A stretch of DNA of 64,000 nt from positions 42,818,683-42,882,682 of the forward strand of contig JASXTE010000002.1 of assembly GCA_030280995.1 (NCBI GenBank). The letters run 5' to 3'. Below, piece after piece: positions 45,747 through 55,538 of the stretch. Every line of letters starts with the position of its first letter. The first letter of the stretch is position 1. Both the position numbers and the translations under genes were made by a program. The stretch comes from Hemileia vastatrix (Eukaryota; Basidiomycota; Pucciniomycetes; Pucciniales; Zaghouaniaceae). The notes beneath the pieces are model-generated. The model saw only the letters and a list, made by a program, of their open reading frames with translations. It searched no databases and was not told the origin of the DNA.

Positions 45747-46204
45747 TGAAACTGGCACATAACAAGAAAAAAGATTAAAAAGTAGAAGAAATAAGTAAAA
45801 AAGAATGTAAACATGCCTGGTCAAAATATTGAAAATGTCAGGAAGGGGTGTGTGCCGAGGATTGATGGGTAGGTAGCGAGGAAGGTCAGTGTGTCACATG
45901 TGACAGGGATGGGGTAAGAAAGGAAGGGATGTTTTGTGGCCAAAATGTGGTTGTGAAAAAAAACGGGAAAAAAGTGCTGATTTGAGGTCATAACTGACAC
46001 CCTTTTTTGAAATAAGTGACTTTTTTGCAAAATTTAAGTGCTGATTTGTAAGTGCTGATTTGGTTTGAAATCCACACTTAATTTAAGTGCGGATTTGCCA
46101 GAACTGACACCCCCTAATATTTGAAGAAACAAACTCTAATTCTTTGTTTTTTTTCCAAGTCAAATAAAAATCTGCAAAATAATAGTGAAAATGATAAAAA
46201 GAGG

Positions 46205-46574
46205 CACCTGAACAAAAATGTGGGCACCTGATAGCAAGTACCAATCCCTATCTTTGATTTGATTCAGTTTTATCTGATTATTAACTCTTCTGAGAAGACT
46301 GTGCACTGGAAACTAAGAATGCAAGCTTGTCCAGCATCAAATCTGAGTTATACTTGATTCAAAAATGGATTGAGTGGTTGGAACCTGCTAGCAGGTGCCA
46401 ATCCCTATCTTTGATTTAACTTGGTTTCAGCTTAGCTGTAATTATTCTGGAAAGACTGCACAGTCAAAAATGAGCATGCTAGCTTGTGCAGCATCAAATC
46501 TAAGCTACTCTTGAATCAAAGATGAACTAATGGATTAGCACCTGTTAGCAGGTGCCAGATGTTTTTTTGTGGTG
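46205..46574. mobile_element. MITE with GCTAGC palindromic ends, two tandem units
   Basis: Palindromic blocks at 46222-46242, 46380-46399 (GGAACCTGCTAGCAGGTGCC) and 46537-46556 bound two units of about 177 bp sharing the middle block. Outer ends CACCTGAACAAAAATG and the inverse of CACCACAAAAAAACATC suggest a CACTA-type terminus. Homologous to 35200-35408. Confidence 0.75.
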
Positions 46575-47957
46575 AATGTTTTCAGATCTGGCTGAAAGAA
46601 TGCAACTTCTTTATTCATGTATTGTAAAGAGTGATTGATAATATTGATTAAAATTTCTGTAAAACACCAATACTTGAAAAATTCATGCAGATATAGCAGG
46701 ATAACTTTAATCCACTAATAGCTATGCCCTAAATTACCCAGGTGTCCACTGCTATTTTCTTTTTGATAACTAAACCATCACCACTTCCATTCTTCTATAC
46801 ACCCTCTTCTATATCCTTGATACCACATCCCAAAAAATTTCCACATTATTTCCCAAAATACCTGTTAGACTCTTTACTTTACTTAGAGGAACCCACTCTC
46901 ATCCTTTCCAGCATCTTTTCTGAGAGAACAGTCATCCTTTTTACCCTTCTAAACATTTGTCACAACTTTCAGGGTTGCTTTTTCCCCCAAAATCTTTTTG
47001 ACCTCAAACTAACATTAAAATAAAATTTAAAACAACCTATTGATTAGTTTTTCTTTTCTAGCCATGCTATAGCCAAGGTACCATTTTTTGCATTGATTCT
47101 GTTTCCCTTTACTGATTGTGACATCATCATTTTATCTCTTAATTCATACAGATTTTGAGAACCTGTTTTAAAAGAGCTAATTTGAGACTAAATACCCATG
47201 AGATGAGTTCCTACAACTTGAGCTCTGTTTACTGCTGATGCCATTGGTAGGGAAAGAAGAAGACGATAAACATGAGGGATTGCTCAAGTGGAAATCAGGA
47301 ATAGCTGCCCAGATGAAAAGATAAGTTGATCAATGAGCAACAAGTGGTCATGATGGACGTTTGATAGAATCCTGTTATCCCATTCATGACTCCCAGTATT
47401 GTATCTCCAGTGTTCTACGTCGAGACATTGGTGATACGACATTGTAGAGTATTATAAGGAGGTTTCGCACACTCAAAACGGTTTAACGAAATGTAAATGC
47501 GTAAAGTGTTCCAAGGTAAGATAACTCAAGGCGGAAAAACTTCAAACCCCAAAACCCAAAAAAATTCTGAAGGACTAAAAAACAAAAAAACACAAATGTT
47601 ATACACTGTGGAATAGGCCCAAGAGCTTGTCCAGTTATGCGGTCCCTTTGTTCTTCCATTTGTAATAAAATGCATTCCAGATGATTCTCAGGGAATTTAA
47701 TATACCGGTTATTTCTGCTGTTTCGATGATCACCAAATTGAAATGCAGGGCTGAATTCTTGTTTGATTCATTTTATTTTCAGTTACCCGTGACTTAGGGG
47801 CAGGGGCAGTCCAACTTTGCACCTTGCGTTCTAGAACCGGGACAAGGTTCTTTCATGTGATTCAGGAGAAGAGCTCATTGTTCTACTCTTCCTTAAATTG
47901 CCCCATTGCTGTTTTTTTTGCTTGACATCTCAATCCAAAACTAAGCATTCCGCCATC
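46575..47957. other. Upstream region of the host-like gene
   Basis: From about 47040 the base composition becomes less AT-rich and repeats disappear, suggesting single-copy host DNA. I found no clear further exon. The open frame at 46742-47023 is low-complexity and not convincing. A CCAAGGTAAGATAAC site (about 47511) could be a donor of an untranslated first exon, but this is speculative. Confidence 0.45.
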
Positions 47958-49201
47958 ATGTTGATGATTTCATTCAAACATGCATCTGGCCTATTATTTC
48001 TCATTGCTTTATCCTTTTCCAATGTTGTTTGCAGCCTTCGATCTCTCTTAATTGGGCTTCCTGTTTTATTAGCACCTGTCGCGGTACTAGAGAATCAAGC
48101 TCAGCTCATCAACCGCGATTTTTGTAATGAAGCCAACCAAGCAGGTAACTACTGTGCAATCAATGGACTTGAATTAGAAGGGTCGAAAATCCCTCAACTT
48201 CCACTAGAGGATAAGTTTGGCCTTGAGAAATGTGATTTTTGTCAATTTTGTGAAGAAAACGACCCGAAAGAACAAGCGAGTGCTTCAGTGGTTGCTCAAG
48301 AACCTGTCCATGAAGAAGAAAAATTGAAAGATGAGGTCAGTAAGTCACCGACAGTGACAGCGCAAGACGAAGGAGTTGTCGAGGACGAAATTGTAGTGGT
48401 AGGCAACATCTTTGAAAGTGTGGCAAAGATGCGATGGATTGTAGGGTTGATATGGGCGGGAGGGAGAGTGTGTCTGCGGCCGATGTCTTGGGCTTCGGGT
48501 ATTGGGATGCGAACCGGATGGCAGGTGACCAAATCGTCCGTTGCGATTTGCGGAAACCTGGTGCTAGTTGTTTGGAGTGAAATTGTCATGTGAGTTTCTG
48601 TGCTCTTTTACAGGGACAGGGCAGCGATCGATCTAACGTTCTTTAGGTGCACACCACCAGCCCACTCTCGTTTCCTCTGCGGATCATGTTCTATTTGTTA
48701 GTCCTGGTTCCGATTTCGGTGTTTGGATACTTGCTGGCTCTCTTCAGACCGCTTATTCTCTTTGTCGCCACCGGCCTAACCATTGGTGCTGTCATCGGTG
48801 TCATGAGCGGACTTGCCAGCGGCTATATCACCAATTGGCTAGTTTCGCCTAGCAAAAGCACCCCAATTTTTCGCCCTCCATACGTTTCCCCTAATCATCC
48901 TTCTTTCCATAAAACTAATACCCGTAACCATTTCAACTCTCGTCGTCGAAATACTATTATTCCATTCAACACACGTCTATCTAGAAGCTCTGAACATGCT
49001 ACATATGCTTCAGCCCTTCGAACTCCAGGCGGAAGCAACAAACATCGCTCATCATTTAGGGGGGATTCTGATCACAAAAGGGGTGAAGAAATCCCTGAGC
49101 TCCATGAGAGCGACTACTCTAAAATGTCCAAAATGGACTCTGCTCCAAGTAGCGTGGGCAGTTCTTCAAGTATTAAAAAGCGAGTAACCTTTAAAGAATA
49201 G
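47958..49201 (+). CDS. Predicted membrane protein with C-terminal RVxF motif
   Basis: The first ATG of the frame is at 47958. The frame stays open upstream only by non-ATG codons. Exon 1 (47958-48589) joins exon 2 (48661-49201) in phase across an inferred 71-bp intron (GTGAGT donor, CTAAC branch-like site at 48633, CACCAG acceptor). The result is about 390 residues. Features seen: a hydrophobic N-terminus (ASGLLFLIALSFSNVVC), either signal peptide or anchor; a lumenal-type segment with cysteines (DFCNEANQAGNYC, KCDFCQFCEE); an acidic linker; then several hydrophobic spans (IMFYLLVLVPISVFGYLLAL, ILFVATGLTIGAVIGVMSGL). A Ser/Arg-rich tail ends KKRVTFKE, which fits the PP1-docking RVxF motif. 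I do not recognise the family. Base composition is clearly higher in GC than all neighbours and there are no stops. It is the one convincing host gene. Confidence 0.7.
48590..48660 (+). other. Inferred intron of the membrane-protein gene
   Basis: Starts GTGAGTTTCTG, has CTAAC at 48633-48637, and ends CACACCACCAG. An earlier acceptor (TTCTTTAG at 48646) is possible but leads to a stop within 20 codons. Confidence 0.6.
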
Positions 49202-49945
49202 TCTTTTGAATTGATTTATTATTATTTTTAAATGGGCGTATGAAATTATCCTAATTTCATATGCACTCCTCTAACCCATGTATGTATAAGAAGTGACTAG
49301 AGTGACTAGAAAATACGGTTTTCAACAAGAATGTATCTACTAATCTAATGTTGTACTTGCCGTAATATTAATGGAGTAGTCAAGTTTGCGGATGGCTTTG
49401 TAAACAATGGCTCCAATTCGCTGCCCTAAAAACTAAATTATACTATGTTCATAAATTAAAGAAATTGAGTAAGAAGGAAAAACCAATCACTCAATAGAGC
49501 TCACGAGAAGAAATTCATGAACAAAGTAAAACAGACAATCAATTTTTTTGATTTTATTTTATTTTTTGTCTTACAATCTCACCCAACTAGGAGCAAGAAG
49601 GATGTAGGCAATCAATTTGCTTAATCTACTCATCAAAAGGAACACCTGTCAAAAAAAAAAGGAGTCACTTCTTCAGAATGCGCAAAGAATGATATAATGT
49701 TGAGATATGACACTTAGGAGATTTTATAGATAAAAAGGATATAGATTTATAATTCTATTCTCCATTGCTTTAAAATCAACACACACATATATATATATAT
49801 ATCAATTAAATTTCATGGGGAGGGAGGAGGCAATGTCAAGATTGGCAAACTGGCGAACTGAACGAGTTAACTAATTTCCGCACCAAAAGCCAACTTCTAA
49901 GCAACCCGTTCAATTTTCATTAAATCTAATAACAACCACCTAAAA
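49202..49945. other. Downstream region of the host-like gene
   Basis: AT-rich intergenic DNA with a short (TA)n run at about 49788-49801. No gene or terminal repeat seen. Confidence 0.5.
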
Positions 49946-50671
49946 TAAAAAATAAAAAATAAAAAATAAAAAATAAAAAATAAAAAATAAAAAATAAAAA
50001 ATAAAAAATAAAAAATAAAAAATAAAAAATAAAAAATAAAAAATAAAAAATAAAAAATAAAAAATAAAAAATAAAAAATAAAAAATAAAAAATAAAAAAT
50101 AAAAAATAAAAAATAAAAAATAAAAAATAAAAAATAAAAAATAAAAAATAAAAAATAAAAAATAAAAAATAAAAAATAAAAAATAAAAAATAAAAAATAA
50201 AAAATAAAAAATAAAAAATAAAAAATAAAAAATAAAAAATAAAAAATAAAAAATAAAAAATAAAAAATAAAAAATAAAAAATAAAAAATAAAAAATAAAA
50301 AATAAAAAATAAAAAATAAAAAATAAAAAATAAAAAATAAAAAATAAAAAATAAAAAATAAAAAATAAAAAATAAAAAATAAAAAATAAAAAATAAAAAA
50401 TAAAAAATAAAAAATAAAAAATAAAAAATAAAAAATAAAAAATAAAAAATAAAAAATAAAAAATAAAAAATAAAAAATAAAAAATAAAAAATAAAAAATA
50501 AAAAATAAAAAATAAAAAATAAAAAATAAAAAATAAAAAATAAAAAATAAAAAATAAAAAATAAAAAATAAAAAATAAAAAATAAAAAATAAAAAATAAA
50601 AAATAAAAAATAAAAATAAAAATAAAAATAAAAATAAAAATAAAAATAAAAATAAAAATAAAAATAAAAAT
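49946..50671. repeat. Heptamer TAAAAAA array (95 copies) plus hexamer TAAAAA
   Basis: From 49946 to 50611 the period is exactly 7 bp, giving 95 units with no visible variant. It then changes abruptly to a 6-bp unit for ten copies to 50671, followed by irregular A-rich sequence to about 50770. The long minus-strand open frames across it are artefacts of the repeat. Confidence 0.98.
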
Positions 50672-50770
50672 AAAAAAATAATAATAAAAAATAAAAATAA
50701 AAATAACAATAAATAAAATAAAATAAATAAAATAAAAATAAAAGTAAAACAAAAAAATAAAATAAAATAG

Positions 50771-53700
50771 AGGAGAAAAAATGAGTGAACTGGATGTCTA
50801 GTTGTTTTTTTTGTCCGTGTTCAAGCCCTGGTTGTGATTCTTTCCGATACCTTGGAGTGACCTTGGTTGAGCCATTCCCCCCTTTCAATGTCTATAAAAA
50901 CTCACTTTTTTGCCTATCCGCTTTCTCCCTCTTTCCATTATCCCTTTATTGCTTATTTTATAATTGTTTTCCTCCCACTTTTTTACTTTTTTTTACTATT
51001 TTTCTTGTTTTTCCTTTAACTGCTTACCATTTTTCTTTCTTGGCTTGTTCTTTAGCACAAAAAACATTTTAACTACATATCTACTTACATCTTTACAATT
51101 TGGGGATTCATTCTGTTTGAAAAAAGACTTAAACAACAAAATTAAACTATTTAAATATTTCCTTTAATGTTGCATTTTAGAAATAATAGTTGGATGTAAA
51201 TATGTGGTGAGAAAAAACGAACAATTAAAAAGCGAAATTATTGAAAAAAGAAAAAAAGACAGATTACCCCACAGTTTTTATGATGTGTACTAGGGGAAAA
51301 TTATGTTATGTTTGCATCACAGGTTACAAAGTCCTACAAAAATTTAACATAATTTAGCCTACTTTAAAGCGTTGAATTATTAAAGATAAATGAAGGCAAT
51401 AAAATGAAACCATTTACAGGACACTATGTAATGTTTTTCTTTTTTTTGGCACAAGATCCCTACTCAAAGCAAAAATGTGCAAAAACAACACCCCTCCCCT
51501 ATGTATTGAAGAATATGACATAATTACTAGATCTAAGTGGCCCAGTAATCAATGCAGTGACAGTTGCTCACCATTATGATGATGAAGGGCAACTGGAGTT
51601 GAAGCTGGTGTAAAGGAGCGTATAGCTTGAACAATATCAGCTTCAACTGAGACCCCACTATGTTAGCTAAGTGTTAAAAGCTATACACAGTGTTTTTATC
51701 ACTACTTTTCCAAATTTTTGTAACAAAAAAAAATTAACCAGCACAGATGGCTTGTGCCCTCAAGCTGGGTTAGTTTTTATGATTGTTAATTTTAACTTTT
51801 CTTTTTTTTGGCACGAGATCCCTACTCAAAGCACAAATGCGCAAAAATAACACCCCTCCCCTATGTATTGAAGAATAACACAAAATTACCAGATCTAAGT
51901 GGCCCAGTAATCAATGCAGTGACAGTCGCTAACCATTATGATGATGAAACGCAACTGGAGTTGAAGCTGTTGTAAAGGAGTGTATAGCTTGAACAATATC
52001 AGCTTCAACTGAGACTCCACTATGTTAGCTTAGTGTCAAAAGCAATGCACATTATTTTTCTCACTACTTGTCCAAATTTTTTATTCTCCAAAACTATACT
52101 CAAAAGTGAAAATTTGTGAAGGAGAACAAACAATTTTGCTTGCCAGTCTTAATTATGCAATATGCAAATCAATAATGAATATCCTTTTTTTTTTTGATAC
52201 TGTTGATATAATATTTTTAACAACAAATTAAGAATTAAGTAAACACTATTTTGTAATTCTATTAGATAAATAAGCTAATATAATAATTGCAAAACCAACG
52301 AGCTATTCAGATTGGAAATCTAAGTAAAATTGGCTAAGTTATAGCCATTTCAATTAGACATGTGATTTTTGCTAAGAAGTGCTATATCTTGCTCAAATTT
52401 CAAGCTACAATAATTTTTTCAAGATATAGAAAGCTTCATATAGTGATTCCGAATCCAATGAGCTAGTTAGATTTAGATTCTAAGTAATATTGGCTAAGTT
52501 ATGGCCATTTCAACATAACATGTGATTTTCAATAAGTGCCAAATCTCACTAATTGTCATAACTTGACCAATTTTAATTTGATTTTAAATATAAATTACTC
52601 ATTGAATTGGAAATCACTATATGAAGCTTTCTATATCTTGAAATTATTATTGTAGTTTGAAATTTGAGCAAGATATAGCACTTCTTAGAAAAAATAACAT
52701 GTCAGGTTGAAATGGCTATAACTTAGCCAATTTTACTTAGATTCTAAATCTGATTAGCTCATTTGATTCGGAATCACTAAATTAAGTTTTCTATATCTCG
52801 AAAAAATTATTGTAGCTTGAAATTTGAGCGAGATATAGCACTTCTTAGCAAAAATCACATGTCTAATTGAAATGGCTATAACTTAGCCAATTATACTTAG
52901 ATTTTCAATCTGAATAGCTCGTTGGTTTTGCAATTATTACATTAACTTATTTATCTAATAGAATTACAAAATAGTGTTCACTTAATTCTTAATTTGTTGT
53001 TGAAAATATTATATCAACAGTATCAAAAAATAGGATATTCAATATTGATTTGCATATTGCATAATTAAGACTGGCAAGCAAAATTGTTTGTTCTCCTTCG
53101 CAAATTTTCACTTTTAAGTATAGTTTTGGAGAATAAAAAATTTGGACAAATAGTGAGAAAAATACTGTGCATTCCTTTAACACTTAGCTAACATAGTGGA
53201 GTCTCAGTTGAAGCTGATATTGTTCAAGCTATACGCTCCTTTACACCAGCTTCAACTCCAGTTGCCTTTCATCATCATAATGGTGAGCAACTGTCACTGC
53301 ATTGATTACTGGGCCACTCTGATCTAGTAATTTTGCCCTATTCTTCAATACCTAGAGGAGGGGTGTTGTTTTTGCACATTTGCGCTTTGAGTAGGAATCT
53401 TGTGCCAAAACAAAGAAAAACATGACATAGTGTCCTGTAAATGGTTTCATTTTATTGCATTCATTTATCTTAAATAATAAAACATTTCAGAGTAGGCTAA
53501 ATTATGTTAAATTTTCTGTAGAACATTGTAACTTGTGATGCAAACATAACATAATTTTCCTCTAGTACACATCATAAAAACTGTGGGGTAATCTGTCTGT
53601 TTTTCTTTTTTTAATCATTTCAATTTTTAATTGTTTATTTTTTCTCACCACAGATGTACATCCAATTATTTTTTCTAAAATACAACATTAAAGAAAAATT

Positions 53701-54080
53701 TAAATAGTTTAATTTTGTTTAAGTCTTTTTTCAAACAGAATGAATCCCCAAATTGTAAAGATGTAAGTAGATATGTAGTTAAAATGTTTTTTGTGCTAAA
53801 GAACAAGCCAAGAAAGAAAAATGGTAAGCAGTTAGAGGAAAAACAAGAAAAATAGTAAAAAAAAAGTAAAAAAGTGGGAAGAAAACAATTATAAAATAAG
53901 CAATAAAGGGATAATGATAAGAGGGAGAAAGCGGATAAGCAAAAAAGTGAGTTTTTATAGACATTGAAAGGGGGGAATGGCTCAACCAAGGTCACTTCTA
54001 GGTATCGGGAAGAATCACAACCAGGACTTGAACAGGGACAAAAAACCAACTAGACATCTAATTCATTCATTTTTTCTCCT
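50771..54080. mobile_element. 3.3-kb giant imperfect palindrome (foldback-type element)
   Basis: The left arm (from AGGAGAAAAAATGAG, TGAACTGGATGTCTAGTT) is matched in inverse at the right end (AACTAGACATCTAATTCA, then TCATTTTTTCTCCT). Pairing continues inward almost to a centre near 52610, for example GTTCAAGCCCTGGTTGTGAT (50819) with its inverse at about 54012-54031. The left arm has one extra unit of about 362 bp (51448 and 51810 are tandem copies), so the arms are unequal. TGGCTAAGTTATAGCCATTT-type blocks recur four times near the centre. No coding region was recognised. Ends match the MITE at 26909-27263. The open frames in both arms (50785-51167 and 53675-54049) mirror each other. Confidence 0.82.
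51436..52075 (+). repeat. Tandem duplication of about 362 bp in the left arm
   Basis: Blocks GGCACAAGATCCCTACTCAA (51448) and GGCACGAGATCCCTACTCAA (51810) start two copies, each with GCAGTGACAGT and TTCAACTGAGAC segments. The right arm has only one inverse copy. Confidence 0.85.
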
Positions 54081-54704
54081 GTGTCATCTGCTTATACTTT
54101 TCAACCTTAAGAAAATGTGTGATGTATTAGTGCTTGGATCAATGATATATTTTCAGTGTTGGGTTATTGTGTGTCTGAGGGTAATTAAAGGTCTGTTAGT
54201 AGGAATAGAAGTGGGCTTAAATGATCTGTGGCTCGTATTGGAGGTTCAGTGATAAATTACGGGAAGTTTATTAAAGGGGTCAATGCAAATGGAGTTGTCT
54301 ATATAATTAGATGAGTTTGGTTTAAAATTCCTTAGAATTAAATTATAATATCTTGTGATAGTAGTTAAATTTATATAAAGCTATTATTGTTTCCAACCTT
54401 TCTTAAAATGTACTTCATTTCCAATTCTTAAACTCCTAAATCCCTTTTTAATATTAAGCTCCAACCCTTTGTGAGATTAACCTGAATATTTAGTGTTACT
54501 TTAAATTACATTATTATTCACCTCAACCTTATCTCAAAGCAGTATTAAATTATCTTCAACTTATCTTAGAGCCACTCCCTCAAAGTAGTCTTCAATCTTC
54601 TTGGCCAATCTCACATACTCAGGAACACCCTTGAACTTCTCTGTATGCCATCTGGTGACATTTATTTCTCTTATTTTTCTTATTTTTCTTTTTTGTATTC
54701 TTTT
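54081..54704. other. Intergenic stretch with a possible gag fragment
   Basis: Mostly AT-rich without genes. At about 54555-54662 the minus strand reads RWHTEKFKGVPEYVRLAKKI and then EDYFEGVAL. This is a coherent peptide that resembles part of a retroelement or host protein, but it is too short to assign. Confidence 0.35.
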
Positions 54705-55504
54705 TTTCAAGGGGTCTTTCAAGTCTAGAAGGTTTTCCAAGGAGGTCCAATGGCGGTAACAATGGGATTTATGGACTCAAAATTAATGTACATATTTTCT
54801 TAATCTTTTGATTTAATTACTCAAATACTAAGAGGTGGTTTCAGATACTAGTAAAATTTATATTTTAGAATTACGTAGATGTGAATACTAATGTTATAAA
54901 ATATAGTAATAAAAGTTTTTATTTATGTATTGTGAATTTGGTAAAATAAGTAAGTAATGAATGAAAAGTACAAAAAGAGAGGGCCCTTTTATAGGCAAAG
55001 ATGTGAGAAATTAAGACACGGAGTTAACACCACTTGATACAAGGGTGTGAGAAAAAAGAAACTAAATAAAGAGTGTATGTGAAATAATAAAAGATATACT
55101 AAATAGCGCATAAATAAAAGGTATCATTTTATTTGAAATAAAAATTAGAATCCCTTGGTCCGTCACATTTAGTACAGAATCATTTTATTTAAAATGTTGA
55201 TTCAACAAAATCTAAATAAAGGAATTTGAAAAGTTTCTTCTTTTTATATTTTATATTTTTTAGTACTATTTTTATTCCCTCTCATCTGTATTATTGAGCA
55301 CGGTGTTAGGGAGTAAAAAATGTATGTGACAATTACTTATTTCTATAAATTATTTACATTACTTATTATACTTAGCTAGTTAGTTGTAAGTAGTACATAA
55401 GTAGTTAGTAAATAATTAATTATTAATAAGGATTAAAAGGCATGGCTTCATCTCAGTAAGATAATTAAATATTTTACTGGGTAAGTCTAGTAGCCTGGCT
55501 GACA
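54705..55504 (-). repeat. 3' LTR of element F
   Basis: On the minus strand it starts TGTCAGCCAGGCTACTAGAC and ends CCCCTTGAAA (decayed from TTGACA). It aligns over its length with 62376-63175 with only scattered differences. Confidence 0.93.
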
Positions 55505-55520
55505 CTCCCTCACTCTAAAA
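55505..55520 (-). promoter_or_regulatory. Polypurine tract of element F
   Basis: AGAGTGAGGGAG directly precedes the 3' LTR (minus strand), the usual plus-strand primer position. Confidence 0.75.
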
Positions 55521-55538
55521 AAAACAATAAAAAAAATG

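Larger units (their letters stand above)
44401..46115 (+). mobile_element. Element A: 1.7-kb non-autonomous derivative of E
   Basis: Ends AGGGGGTGTCAGTTCTGGCA and the inverse TGCCAGAACTGACACCCCCT, flanked by AAT (44398-44400 and 46116-46118). It keeps the transposase first exon and the first part of the SANT-like gene, but not the DDE core, oxygenase or hairpins. Its terminal repeats keep CCGCAC where other copies have CTGCAC, so it is the youngest of the group here. The middle is a sharp pyrimidine-to-purine switch at about 45180. Confidence 0.88.

Noticed and set aside
44396..46120. TAATA as a 5-bp target duplication of element A
   Set aside because: Fits A and the 200-bp MITE, but element C has TAATT on one side and D differs. 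AAT is the duplication common to all.
46742..47023. Plus-strand open frame of 93 codons
   Set aside because: Low-complexity Pro/Phe/Leu peptide without signature; left unannotated.
47898..47957. Upstream extension of the membrane-protein frame
   Set aside because: It begins with TTG; the first ATG at 47958 directly precedes a good hydrophobic N-terminus.
49897..50888. Three overlapping minus-strand open frames of 270-320 codons
   Set aside because: They translate the 7-bp repeat into a 7-residue FIFYFLF pattern in every frame; composition artefact.
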